Below are positions 7,173 to 14,958 of a stretch of 31,399 nt of DNA, in pieces. Position 1 is the first letter of the stretch. The number at the start of each line of letters is the position of its first letter. The stretch is from JAEUIZ01 sp046155605 (GTDB taxonomy: Bacteria; Planctomycetota; Phycisphaerae; Phycisphaerales; UBA1924), in NCBI GenBank assembly GCA_046155605.1, contig JBJXFQ010000121.1, positions 1-31,399 on the forward strand. The letters are read 5' to 3'. A model generated the notes under the pieces. That model saw nothing but the letters and a program-made list of their open reading frames with translations, was not told where the DNA came from and did no database searches. The position numbers and the translations under genes were made by a program.

Positions 7173-8552
7173 ATGTGGCGAGGAAGGCTGATGATGATCG
7201 TTGCTGCGGGGACCGCGGCGATCGGGTGCAGTGCCGTGGCGCAGGACCTTTCGATGCCGGGGCCCTATCCCGGGGCATGGCGATCGGTCACGGTGACTCG
7301 CGCCAACTCGACGACCTTTACGGCAAGGCTGTTTTACCCGGGCGTGGCGTCGGGGCAGAACGCCGAGTTGCAGACGGCCGGGGTGCCGTATCCCGCGGTG
7401 TCGTTCGGTCACGGGTTCCTTCAGCCGGTGGATCGGTACCAGTCCACGCTGCTGCACCTGGCGACCTGGGGCTATCTGGTCATCGCAAGTGACTCGGAGT
7501 CGGGGTTGTTTCCGAGTCACGCGAACTTTGCGGCGGACCTGCGGCAATCGCTGACCTTCCTCGAGCAATCGAACCAGAACGCCGGCTCGTTTCTGCACCA
7601 GGCGGTCGATGCGTCGCGGTTCGGGATGTCGGGACACTCGATGGGCGGCGGGGCGAGCATACTGGCGACGGCGGCCGACCCTCGGGTCAAGGCGCTGGCG
7701 AATCTGGCGGCGGCGGAAACGAACCCTTCGGCTACGGCCCAGATGGGCTCGATCGGGGTGCCCGTCTCGCTCATCAGCGGCAGCGCGGACTCGATCGTGC
7801 CGGTGGGCACCAACGGGCAGGTGATGTACAACGCTGGTGGCGCACCGAAGATTCTGCCGGTGATTCAGGGCGGCTGGCATTGCGGATTTGAGGACGTGTC
7901 AACGTTTGGGTGCGACTCGGGGCCGATGCCCAGAGCGGAGCAACTGGCGCTGACGCGCCGCCTGGTGACGGCGTTTTTCAACCTGTATCTCAAGGGGGAT
8001 CAGGGCGCATGGCGACAGGTGTGGGGGCCGGAACGGAACGCCGACCCGCGCGTGGTGACGACATCCTTGTCGGGGATCGTGGTGACGCCGGCGACGGGAA
8101 TGGCGGAGGCCGCAGGCGGTCGGGCGGCGGAGGTCGATCTGCGGGTGATGAACGCTGGTCGTACGGCGACGGCGTATCGCGTGTTTGTCGAGGGCGCGGC
8201 ATGGCCGACGGCCGCGTCGCCCGATGTGACGGGGGCGATCGCGCCCGGGGCGGAGGTCGTGGTGCGAGTGACGACGCAGGTGCCGTATGGCTTTGCGGCG
8301 GCAACGCAGACGGCGCTCGTGAGCGTGCGGGCGGATTCGGACGGCGGCACTCGCTCCTATTCGTTGATCGAGATCCGACGGAGGTGCTTGGCCGACATTG
8401 ACCGCAGCGGCGTGCTCAACATCAATGACTACGTCGCCTTCCAGAACGCGTACGCGGCAGGCTCGGGGGATGCCGACGTTGACGCGAACGGCGAGCTCAA
8501 CATCAATGACTTTGTGGTGTTCATCAACGCGTATGCCGCGGGATGTATCTAG
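7173..8552 (+). CDS. Secreted alpha/beta hydrolase with C-terminal GC-type dockerin
   Basis: A 459-residue protein. A signal peptide (MWRGRLMMIVAAGTAAIGCSAVA, predicted cut before QD) is followed by an alpha/beta hydrolase domain: oxyanion-hole segment GHGF (79-82), nucleophile Ser156 in GMSGHSMGGG, acid Asp206 in ISGSADSIVPV and His236 in GGWHCGF. The pattern resembles the dienelactone-hydrolase / cutinase-like (PETase-type) hydrolases, so an esterase acting outside the cytoplasm is likely; the substrate is unknown. Residues about 310-395 look like a beta-sandwich linker domain. The C-terminus (about 405-459) has two EF-hand-like dockerin repeats (DIDRSGVLNINDY and DVDANGELNINDF) and ends AAGCI. 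ATG 7173 is chosen for GGAGGT 6 bases upstream. Its stop overlaps the stop of the convergent methyltransferase gene. Confidence 0.88.
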   Translation: MWRGRLMMIVAAGTAAIGCSAVAQDLSMPGPYPGAWRSVTVTRANSTTFTARLFYPGVASGQNAELQTAGVPYPAVSFGHGFLQPVDRYQSTLLHLATWGYLVIASDSESGLFPSHANFAADLRQSLTFLEQSNQNAGSFLHQAVDASRFGMSGHSMGGGASILATAADPRVKALANLAAAETNPSATAQMGSIGVPVSLISGSADSIVPVGTNGQVMYNAGGAPKILPVIQGGWHCGFEDVSTFGCDSGPMPRAEQLALTRRLVTAFFNLYLKGDQGAWRQVWGPERNADPRVVTTSLSGIVVTPATGMAEAAGGRAAEVDLRVMNAGRTATAYRVFVEGAAWPTAASPDVTGAIAPGAEVVVRVTTQVPYGFAAATQTALVSVRADSDGGTRSYSLIEIRRRCLADIDRSGVLNINDYVAFQNAYAAGSGDADVDANGELNINDFVVFINAYAAGCI

Positions 8553-9181
8553 TCGCCAGGGACGGATGGGGATAAGGCGGCAAGCCACTCGGCGTTGCCG
8601 CGTTTGTTCTTCTTGCCCGCACCGCCCTCGATGGGCGAGCGCGTGAGCCCGACCACGCGGACGCCGAGCGCGGGCAGGGCCTCGACGGTGGCCTTGGCGA
8701 TCTGCTCGGCTTCGGCCTCGTCGAGCACCCCCTCGCGCAGCGTCCGGCGATGCTCCGCCGAGGCCTCGTAGTGCGGCTTGATGAGGGTGATGATCCTGCC
8801 GACGGGCGAGAGCCAACGGAGCGCGGCAGGGATGGCGTGACGCTGCGGCGTCCACCCGAGGTCGATGACGACGAGGGCCGTCTGGCGGGCGGCGTCGGGC
8901 GGCGGCTCGGCGTGGAGGGCGTTGGTCCGCTCCATGACGACGACGCGGGGGTCGTTGCGGAGTTTCCACGCGAGCATGCCGTAACCCGTATCGACCGCCC
9001 AGACGCGAGCGGCACCGGCCAGGAGGAGGCAATCGGTGAATCCGCCGACATTGCAGCCCAAGTCGGCACAGGCAAGTCCGCGCGGGTCGATGGCGAAGGT
9101 GTCGAGGGCGTGCCGGAGTTTGACGCCGCCGCGACCGACGTATGGATGCTCCGAGGTCACGCGGGAGGATACGGGCGACAT
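8549..9181 (-). CDS. TlyA-like rRNA 2'-O-methyltransferase domain lacking S4
   Basis: A 210-residue protein of the FtsJ/TlyA fold. It shows YVGRGGVKL (TlyA signature with the first catalytic Lys), the SAM-binding ADLGCNVGGFTDCLL, AVDTGYGMLAWKLR and MERTNA, then VIDLGWTP, LIKPHYE and RSPIEGG, giving the K-D-K-E catalytic set expected of RNA ribose methyltransferases. Usual TlyA proteins carry an N-terminal S4 RNA-binding domain of about 60 residues; the upstream frame here is not S4-like, so it seems absent. ATG 9181 is chosen as the closest Met before the signature; ATG 9229 is an alternative, and neither has a clear ribosome site. The gene is divergent from dus, another RNA-modification gene. 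The rRNA or tRNA target is unknown. Confidence 0.82.
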   Translation of the reverse strand: MSPVSSRVTSEHPYVGRGGVKLRHALDTFAIDPRGLACADLGCNVGGFTDCLLLAGAARVWAVDTGYGMLAWKLRNDPRVVVMERTNALHAEPPPDAARQTALVVIDLGWTPQRHAIPAALRWLSPVGRIITLIKPHYEASAEHRRTLREGVLDEAEAEQIAKATVEALPALGVRVVGLTRSPIEGGAGKKNKRGNAEWLAALSPSVPGD

Positions 9182-9230
9182 CGGTGAGCGAGTGAGATCG
9201 CGGCCGCGCGGTGGATTCCTACGCTTCATC

Positions 9231-10574
9231 GTGATCGGCGTGCCGCTACAGATCGGTCCGGTTCGGCTCTCGACGAACCTGCTCCTCGCGCCGATCGCGG
9301 GATATTGCGATCTGGCGTTTCGGCGGGTGGTGCGTGAGGCCGGCTTCCTTGGCGGCGGCACCGGCGGGGTCGGGCTGGCGTGTACGGACCTGCTCTCGCC
9401 ACAGGGGCTGCTGCGCGGATCGGCGTCATCGCTGGACTTGGCGCGGACCGATGCGGCCGACAAGCCGGTGGGCATGCAACTCTACGGCAGCGACCCGGAT
9501 GTCATGGCGGAGGGAGCCAGATGGGCCGTCGAGCACGGGGCGACGGTCGTGGACATCAACATGGGGTGTCCGGTTGACAAGGTGACGAAAAAAGACGGCG
9601 GCTCAAAGTTGCTGACGGACCTGCCGCGCACGGCGAGGATCGTCGAGCGGGTCGCGCGGGCCTTGGAGGCCTGTCCGCTGTCGCGCGAGGAGTGGGGACT
9701 GCGGCTGGGCGACGCGCGGCTGGCGGATGGTTCGGGAGGCACGGGCAATGTGGCCGTGCCGCTGACGTGCAAGATTCGGCTTTGCTGGTCGAACGCGGAC
9801 TTTGAGGCGGGGCGGGCGTGCTCGCCGGGGCTGGCGAGGTCGCTGGCGGAAGCGGGTGTTTCGGCGGTGACGGTGCATGGACGCACGACGGAGATGAAGT
9901 TCACCGGCGCGGTTCGGCACGAGGGGATCGCGCGGGTGGTCGAGGCGGTCGGCGGGCGCGTGCCCGTGATCGGCAACGGCGACGTGACGAGCGCGGAACT
10001 GGCGGTGGAGATGATCCGGCGGACGGGGTGCGCGGGGGTGATGATCGGCCGCGGGGCGCTGTCGAGGCCGTGGATCTTCAGGGATGCGTGGGCGCTACAG
10101 AGGGCGTGTTTACCACAGAGACACAGAGGGCATGGAGAAGAGGCGGAACGGGTGGAAGCATTGGCTGCCCGGGTCAGCGAGTCAGCCGCGCAGCCGACCT
10201 TGCCTTCCCCGCGACTCGCTCCTTCCCTTCCTGCCGCTTCTCAGTGCCCTCTGTGCCTCTGTGGTGAGTCTCTCCCTCCTCCGCCGACGGAGGCCGAGAA
10301 GGTGGGGCTGATTCGGCGGTATTTCGGGCTGATGCTCGAAGGCCGCGGCGAGCACTATGCGATGGTGCAGATTCGCCGGCGGATCAGTTGGTTTGCGAAG
10401 GAACTGGTGGGGCGGGACGAGCGGGGCAAGCCGATCGGGTGCCGGCCGCTGAAAGAGGCGGTCCGCGACGCGGCGGTGCCGGGCGCGGTGTGGGCGGCAC
10501 TGGCGGAGTTTGAGGCGGGCGGGCTGAGGTCGCGCGCGGGAGAGGCGCTGGCCGCAGAGGCCGAGAGCGCGTAG
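9231..10574 (+). CDS. dus: tRNA-dihydrouridine synthase (Dus family) with in-frame repeat insertion
   Basis: A 447-residue flavoprotein-type enzyme reducing uridines in tRNA. Family motifs are LLAPIAGYCDLAFRRV (18-33), GMQLYGSDP (81-89), INMGCPVDKVTKKDGGSKLL with catalytic Cys113, SAVTVHGRTTEMKFTG, IGNGDVTS and MIGRGALSRPWIF, and the C-terminal helical domain TEAEKVGLIRRYF onward. Dus proteins are usually 320-350 residues. Two extra segments explain the length: about 35 residues around 9690-9760, and about 51 residues (DNA 10112-10265) that are a palindromic repeat read through in frame between RPWIFRDAW and TEAEK. Start choices are GTG 9231 or GTG 9240; neither has a clear ribosome site. It is divergent from the TlyA-like gene. 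Confidence 0.9.
   Translation: MIGVPLQIGPVRLSTNLLLAPIAGYCDLAFRRVVREAGFLGGGTGGVGLACTDLLSPQGLLRGSASSLDLARTDAADKPVGMQLYGSDPDVMAEGARWAVEHGATVVDINMGCPVDKVTKKDGGSKLLTDLPRTARIVERVARALEACPLSREEWGLRLGDARLADGSGGTGNVAVPLTCKIRLCWSNADFEAGRACSPGLARSLAEAGVSAVTVHGRTTEMKFTGAVRHEGIARVVEAVGGRVPVIGNGDVTSAELAVEMIRRTGCAGVMIGRGALSRPWIFRDAWALQRACLPQRHRGHGEEAERVEALAARVSESAAQPTLPSPRLAPSLPAASQCPLCLCGESLPPPPTEAEKVGLIRRYFGLMLEGRGEHYAMVQIRRRISWFAKELVGRDERGKPIGCRPLKEAVRDAAVPGAVWAALAEFEAGGLRSRAGEALAAEAESA
10112..10265. repeat. Palindromic repeat element inserted in the dus coding sequence
   Basis: The 29-base left arm (10112-10140, starting ACCACAGAGACACAGAGG) and the reverse complement of the right arm (10237-10265) match at 26 of 29 bases. 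Inside lies a nested inverted repeat AGCGAGTC (10176-10183) / GACTCGCT (10213-10220). The whole 154 bases are translated in frame as low-complexity peptide within dus. This resembles palindromic elements known to sit inside bacterial genes (such as Rickettsia palindromic elements), though the sequence family differs. Confidence 0.8.
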
Positions 10575-10634
10575 AGCGATCGTGGCAGCGACAAGCCGCG
10601 CGCGATCGTGCAGGATGGTGTGCGGCGGTTGAGT

Positions 10635-10811
10635 TTACTTGCCGCCGGGCGCTGCGCGTGGACCACCCTTGGGCTCCACACCGGGCTGAAGGGTCGGTGT
10701 CTGCACGTTGCTGCCGCCGAGGAGGCCGAACTGCCACGCGAAGAGCGCAGCGACGGCGACAAGCAGGACAACGAGAACGATGATCTTCTTCGAGTCTTGT
10801 GAACTGGTCAT
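10635..10811 (-). CDS. Small single-helix membrane protein
   Basis: A 58-residue protein. A short polar N-terminus (MTSSQDSKK) is followed by a hydrophobic helix (about residues 10-30, IIVLVVLLVAVAALFAWQFG) and a Pro/Gly-rich tail (LQPGVEPKGGPRAAPGGK). ATG 10811 has AGGGA upstream. It lies 59 bases downstream of the beta-propeller gene on the same strand and may be the last gene of the prepilin run. Topology by the charge rule is ambiguous. No family is recognised; a pilus- or secretion-system accessory role is only a guess from location. Confidence 0.6.
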   Translation of the reverse strand: MTSSQDSKKIIVLVVLLVAVAALFAWQFGLLGGSNVQTPTLQPGVEPKGGPRAAPGGK

Positions 10812-10870
10812 AAAATCCCTACGAGAGAAGCATGCCAAATATGAGAAGTGCCGGAAACAATCTATTGGGA

Positions 10871-12568
10871 TTAGTTGCAACCCGTCGCATAGACATTAAG
10901 ATAGCAAATAAAATCATTGGCATTGAAGATTGGCGGGGCAGTACTGCCATCACAGTTTGCGTACGGATCGTTCACGCCGTAGCGATTCTGAAAACAGATG
11001 AAGTCATTAACATTCAGAATCGGAGGAGTAGTGCTTCCATCGCAGTTTGCATAACACGAACGAACAGGATTGTCGTTTCGGTAGATATCGGCGATATTAT
11101 CAAAGTCGCCGGAAGGGTTCAGGTTAGTAGCGTCGGACTCAAAAACAACATGTCGCCCATCCTGCGAAATGGAAGGCAATCTGCTGTGATCATTGCCTTC
11201 GCTTCCGGTGCCACTGATACTCGCGATCGTGATTCGATATGAATCGAACGAGCCACTTACAAGCTCGCGAACATACACCTGACGCAAATCCTGAATAGTA
11301 AGAGGAAGAATGTCTCGGTACGCGCTATCCCAGGTGATGAAACTTCCGTCCAAGTCAGGGTCTGTATGGCTTGAAATATCGGGATAACTCCAAACGGAGA
11401 GAGGCGAGGTTGTCCCCGCCTCGGCGTTAGTTGGGGTGACGTCGATCAATAAAGTTCGAATGTCGCCAACTTCATCAAATATGCCGTTGCGGCTTACGTC
11501 GCGATCGTGAACATAGACATGAATAAGGCCGCTCTGTGTGAGCGTGGACGGATAGGCCAGATTCCGAGCCTTGCTCGCAAATGCGACAAAACGTCCCGAA
11601 TGCGAGATTGAGCAGTTGTCGCTCGGGCCACCGGTCGCCTCTGCACCGGAGGTCGAAATGCTAACCCTTCGAGTCGTACCTGTGTCAAGATCGTGAACGA
11701 AAATGTCAGACTCTGCGTTCAAATCATTGAGCGGCTCAATGAGATTTGTCGCATCACTCGTGAATGCCACATAGCGACCATTTCCAGAAATTGACGGGCG
11801 ATAACTCGCTCCGTTACCCGGAGTAGCAATCGCGTTCTTGCTCGCTCTAACCGTAGGCAGAACAAGATCGTAGACATAAATATGAGTCGGAATTTGTGTA
11901 GTGATGCAACTTAGCACGTCAGGCGGTGGAAGAATCCCGCCAGCACCGCTGAGAAATGCTACGCGCGCTCCAAGAAACGAGACGCTAGGACAACTGCTAC
12001 CATGGCTTGGAATCAGAGGATGAGGAGGGGGGTCGCAATACGCACCCCTGCGAGACACGAGCGACGGCTCTGCGCCGAACACAATCACATCATAGTAGAA
12101 CAGTGGCCCCGATTGACAAAGGGGATCAAGCGGAGGTGGAAAGTCTGCGGCAGCGCCCGTCCATGACGGCGCACCGCCATTGCCTCCAATAGCGGTAAGT
12201 CGTCCGTCTAAATCGGAGGGCGCACCGATGTGAGAAAGATAAACTCCCAAACCAGCTGCGTTGCCTGTCGGAACCCATCCGTTCGACCCGTTGCTGCGAA
12301 TGAACGGATCTCGTTTTCCTGCGCGGCATGAAGGCCTCACCGGAACGAGAAAGTCTGAGTTGCCAATAAACAAAACTTTTTCGGCAAGAGAGTCGATGGC
12401 TGGTTGACTCCCTCCAACTGGTGTTTGAGTGCCTTGCGCTACGCTCTCGCAATATGTGGCTTGTGCGAAAGCATCAGAGACGCCTGCGGTGGTACCGACC
12501 ACCGCAGGCAGCAGCGATTGAAGTGAAATGCGACAAATGACGTACGCCGTGTTGGATTGACGAGCCAT
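10871..12568 (-). CDS. Secreted PD40/TolB-like beta-propeller protein with GC-type dockerin
   Basis: A 565-residue protein with a signal peptide (MARQSNTAYVICRISLQSLLPAVVG..., predicted cut after DAFA). Repeated blades read PSISGNGRYVAFTSDATNL, SHSGRFVAFASKARNL and PSISQDGRHVVFESDATNL, the WD40-like PD40 (TolB) pattern, each followed by I-F/Y-V-x-D-x-x-T-G type strands. The C-terminus has two Cys-rich dockerin-like repeats (NCDGSTTPPILNVNDF and NCDGSTAPPIFNANDF) and ends TGCN. ATG 12568 is chosen for AAAGG 7 bases upstream; GTG 12583 is possible. The gene is clearly AT-richer than its surroundings (about 50-52% GC in three 60-base lines counted by hand). It follows the prepilin gene by 33 bases. 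The ligand is unknown. Confidence 0.82.
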   Translation of the reverse strand: MARQSNTAYVICRISLQSLLPAVVGTTAGVSDAFAQATYCESVAQGTQTPVGGSQPAIDSLAEKVLFIGNSDFLVPVRPSCRAGKRDPFIRSNGSNGWVPTGNAAGLGVYLSHIGAPSDLDGRLTAIGGNGGAPSWTGAAADFPPPLDPLCQSGPLFYYDVIVFGAEPSLVSRRGAYCDPPPHPLIPSHGSSCPSVSFLGARVAFLSGAGGILPPPDVLSCITTQIPTHIYVYDLVLPTVRASKNAIATPGNGASYRPSISGNGRYVAFTSDATNLIEPLNDLNAESDIFVHDLDTGTTRRVSISTSGAEATGGPSDNCSISHSGRFVAFASKARNLAYPSTLTQSGLIHVYVHDRDVSRNGIFDEVGDIRTLLIDVTPTNAEAGTTSPLSVWSYPDISSHTDPDLDGSFITWDSAYRDILPLTIQDLRQVYVRELVSGSFDSYRITIASISGTGSEGNDHSRLPSISQDGRHVVFESDATNLNPSGDFDNIADIYRNDNPVRSCYANCDGSTTPPILNVNDFICFQNRYGVNDPYANCDGSTAPPIFNANDFICYLNVYATGCN

Positions 12569-12601
12569 CGAGTTGCCTTTCACACGGGATTTCGCGGACG
12601 A

Positions 12602-13558
12602 TTACGGAGGGGGCAAAGGCTGACCTGACAACCTGAAGATGAACATGTACTTGCCGACGGCCCAGTTGTTTGGAGCGGGAAGGTTGGTGGCGATCGGATC
12701 ATACAACGAGCCGGTGGTCATTTTGAGGTATTCCGCACGGCCGTCGAGGAAGGCCATGACGGATTTGTTGGGCTCGGCAAACTCCCCTGGGAAGCTGGGG
12801 CGTCCGATGAGATTGCCGTTGCCGCCGGTGACCCAGTTGGCCACGACATCCGCGGTCTGGTCGTGAATCCATACAAACTTGTTAGTGGGATCAAACTCCG
12901 TGGCGAGCTTGGTGCGGCGCACGCCTTCGTTGTACTTGGCGGTGAACCCAGCCGGAAGGCCGGGTTGCACCCACCACTTCATGTTGAGGTGGTAGGAGGT
13001 GCCGACGTCGTCATAACTGGAGCGAAGGAAGTTGGCGGTGCCGTATGGAATGGGTCCAACGGTACCCTGGAATGTCGCCCGGTCACCGGGCGAACTAAAA
13101 GCAGGCATCTTGATCTTTTCGCGATCGTTCGCGCTCGGGACACCGCCGTTGAAGGTCCATGTTGAGCCGCTTCCGGTGTTAACGTATCCTGGCGGCTGTT
13201 CGAGCGGAATTTCTGAATACAGGTAGGTGTTGAGTGGGCGACTGTACGCGCTGTCATCAAAGACATTGCCCGCCCACAGGGGATCGTTGTTCTTGCCGCC
13301 GTAGTTCCAGGTGTCCCAGCCACCAGTGATCTGGCCTGCGGCGTATCGACTCCCGAGCATCGGGATGTTGTCCTTCTTCTCGAAGCGATAGGTGGCCTGG
13401 CCGATGAGGATCTGACGATTGTTGTTGAGGGAGATGGTCATCCGGGCGGCATTGCGCGCCCGGCCCAGCGCCGGCAACAGGATGCCGATCAGCAGCGCGA
13501 TGATCGCGATGACGACCAGCAACTCGATGAGTGTGAATCCCCGCTTTTTGTTCAGCAT
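12602..13558 (-). CDS. Prepilin-type (pseudopilin, H-X9-DG-like) protein, copy 2
   Basis: A 318-residue protein. MLNKKRGFTLIELLVVIA is a type IV prepilin leader with cleavage expected between Gly7 and Phe8, and Glu at +5 of the mature protein. The hydrophobic helix is followed by a large globular domain ending in NKSVMAFLDGRAEYLKM, similar to the DG-containing C-terminal motif of planctomycete pseudopilin-like proteins (the His of the H-X9-DG motif is not seen). These proteins are thought to form pseudopilus-like or extracellular fibres processed by a prepilin peptidase. ATG 13558 has GGAG 9 bases upstream. It is closely similar along its whole length to the neighbouring copy at 13663-14622, but its codons are AT-richer. 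Confidence 0.88.
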   Translation of the reverse strand: MLNKKRGFTLIELLVVIAIIALLIGILLPALGRARNAARMTISLNNNRQILIGQATYRFEKKDNIPMLGSRYAAGQITGGWDTWNYGGKNNDPLWAGNVFDDSAYSRPLNTYLYSEIPLEQPPGYVNTGSGSTWTFNGGVPSANDREKIKMPAFSSPGDRATFQGTVGPIPYGTANFLRSSYDDVGTSYHLNMKWWVQPGLPAGFTAKYNEGVRRTKLATEFDPTNKFVWIHDQTADVVANWVTGGNGNLIGRPSFPGEFAEPNKSVMAFLDGRAEYLKMTTGSLYDPIATNLPAPNNWAVGKYMFIFRLSGQPLPPP

Positions 13559-13662
13559 CTGTTCAATCTCCGGAGGCGAAAGGCCTCAATAACACGGTTC
13601 GCGGAATGGTTCCGAATGGTTCCGACGGAATCCCCGAATGGGGGCGGATGGTAGCCACTTGG

Positions 13663-14622
13663 TCACGGAAGCGGGAGCGCCTGGCCGGGCGTGCGGAAGA
13701 TGAAGGTGTACTTGCCGACGGCCCAGTTGTTGGGGGCTGGGAGGTTGGTGGCGATGGGGTCATAGAGGGCCCAGGTGGTCATTTTGAGGTATTCGGCGCG
13801 GCCGTCGAGGAAGGCCATGACGGATTTGTTTTTCTCGGCGAACTCGCCGTCGAACAGGGGGCGGCCAACGAGATTGCCGTTGGGCACGGCGGGCGCGCCG
13901 TTGTGGGTGACGACGTCGGCGGTCTGATCGTGGATCCAGACGAACTTGTTGGTGGGGTCAAACTCGGTGGCGAGGCGGGCGCGGCGGGTGCCCTCGGCGA
14001 AGCGCTGGGTCCAGTTGGAAGGCAGGCCGGGCTGATAGAACCACTTCATGTTGATGTGGTAACTGGTGCCGACATCGTCATAACTGGAGCGGAGGAAGTT
14101 GGGCTGGCCGTAGGGGATGCCGGAGACGGTTCCCTGATAGGTGGCGCGATCGCCGGGGGATTGGAAGACGGGCATCTGGAGGCGAGCACGGTCGGACGCG
14201 GTGGGCGTGCCGGTGACGAGGGTCCAAGTCGAAGGAGTTCCAGTGTTGACGTAGCCGGGCGGTTGCTCGATGGGGATTTCCGGATAGAGGTAGGGGTTTA
14301 GGGGGCGCGAGAAAGCGCTCTCGTCGAAGAGAGAGCTGCCCCAGGCTGCGTCGCTATTCTTGCCGCCGTAGCACCAGGTGTCCCAACTGTTGAGGACGCC
14401 GTTGGTATACCGGCTGCCGCGCCAGGGGATCTGGTCCTTCCTTTCGAAGCGATAGGAGGCCTGCCCGATCAGGATTTGGCGGCAGTTGTTGAGCGAGATG
14501 GTCATGCGTGCGGCGTTGCGGGCGCGGCCGAGGGCCGGCAGCAGGATGCCGATCAGCAGGGCGATGATGGCGATGACGACGAGCAACTCGATGAGGGTGA
14601 ACGCACGACGGTTCTGGATCAT
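13663..14622 (-). CDS. Prepilin-type (pseudopilin, H-X9-DG-like) protein, copy 1
   Basis: A 319-residue paralog of the next gene. MIQNRRAFTLIELLVVIA is the prepilin leader (cleavage expected after Ala7, a less common residue than Gly at that position). The body shares long blocks with the second copy: ALGRARNAARMTISLNN, EQPPGYVNTG, LRSSYDDVGTSYH and FDPTNKFVWIHDQTADVV. The C-terminus is GKYTFIFRTPGQALPLP. ATG 14622 is chosen because AGGAG lies 6 bases upstream; an upstream reading to 14730 lacks support. It is the first gene of a probable minus-strand unit with copy 2, the propeller protein and the one-helix protein. The 5' region contains two small hairpins (14663-14681 and 14692-14705). Confidence 0.88.
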   Translation of the reverse strand: MIQNRRAFTLIELLVVIAIIALLIGILLPALGRARNAARMTISLNNCRQILIGQASYRFERKDQIPWRGSRYTNGVLNSWDTWCYGGKNSDAAWGSSLFDESAFSRPLNPYLYPEIPIEQPPGYVNTGTPSTWTLVTGTPTASDRARLQMPVFQSPGDRATYQGTVSGIPYGQPNFLRSSYDDVGTSYHINMKWFYQPGLPSNWTQRFAEGTRRARLATEFDPTNKFVWIHDQTADVVTHNGAPAVPNGNLVGRPLFDGEFAEKNKSVMAFLDGRAEYLKMTTWALYDPIATNLPAPNNWAVGKYTFIFRTPGQALPLP

Positions 14623-14958
14623 GGCTTTCTCCTGCCGGCAGTTGCACCGGCGATCCGTCAAAGCCCGAAGCGGCATCGGGCAGGCTCGACGGTCCCGAAT
14701 GGGACGTGTGTCGGCCCTCATGCTATTCATCGTACCAAGTCAGGCAAAAGATGCAAGCCCCTCCCTCTGTCGCGGCACAGAAGTGCCGGTGTCACCCAGC
14801 GGGTGGCACCCCGTGGCACGCACCGGCCAATCGAAGCGCTTGACCGGTGCCACCCGAGGATTGACCGGTGGCACCCTGTGACGGACCGGTGCCACCGGGT
14901 GAAGCACCCCAGTGGATTCCCCGCTGCCGGTGCTTTGGCGGGCCGATAATGGGAGGAC
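14623..14958. other. 336-bp divergent intergenic region, repeat-rich
   Basis: This region separates the minus-strand prepilin run from the GH15 gene. It contains hairpins GCCCGA/TCGGGC (14663-14681) and GTCCC/GGGAC (14692-14705), a near-perfect inverted repeat GGTGTCACCC/GGGTGGCACC (14788-14810) and the 21-bp-period repeat at 14842-14904. No gene is seen. Promoters of both flanking genes should lie here, but no clear -35/-10 pair was identified. Confidence 0.65.
14842..14904. repeat. Three 21-bp-spaced palindromic GGTGSCACC units
   Basis: GACCGGTGCCACC, GACCGGTGGCACC and GACCGGTGCCACC begin at 14842, 14863 and 14884, exactly 21 bases apart, with variable 8-base spacers. Each core GGTG-S-CACC is palindromic around one central base. 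The array ends about 55 bases before the GH15 start codon, so it could be an operator array or simply an interspersed repeat cluster. Confidence 0.7.

Noticed and set aside
7029..7880. A 283-codon antisense frame across the rpsP start and the hydrolase gene
   Set aside because: It conflicts with two genes that have clear ribosome sites and motifs.
14842..14896. A CRISPR array
   Set aside because: The repeat unit and spacers are too short (13 bases plus 8) and no cas gene is present.
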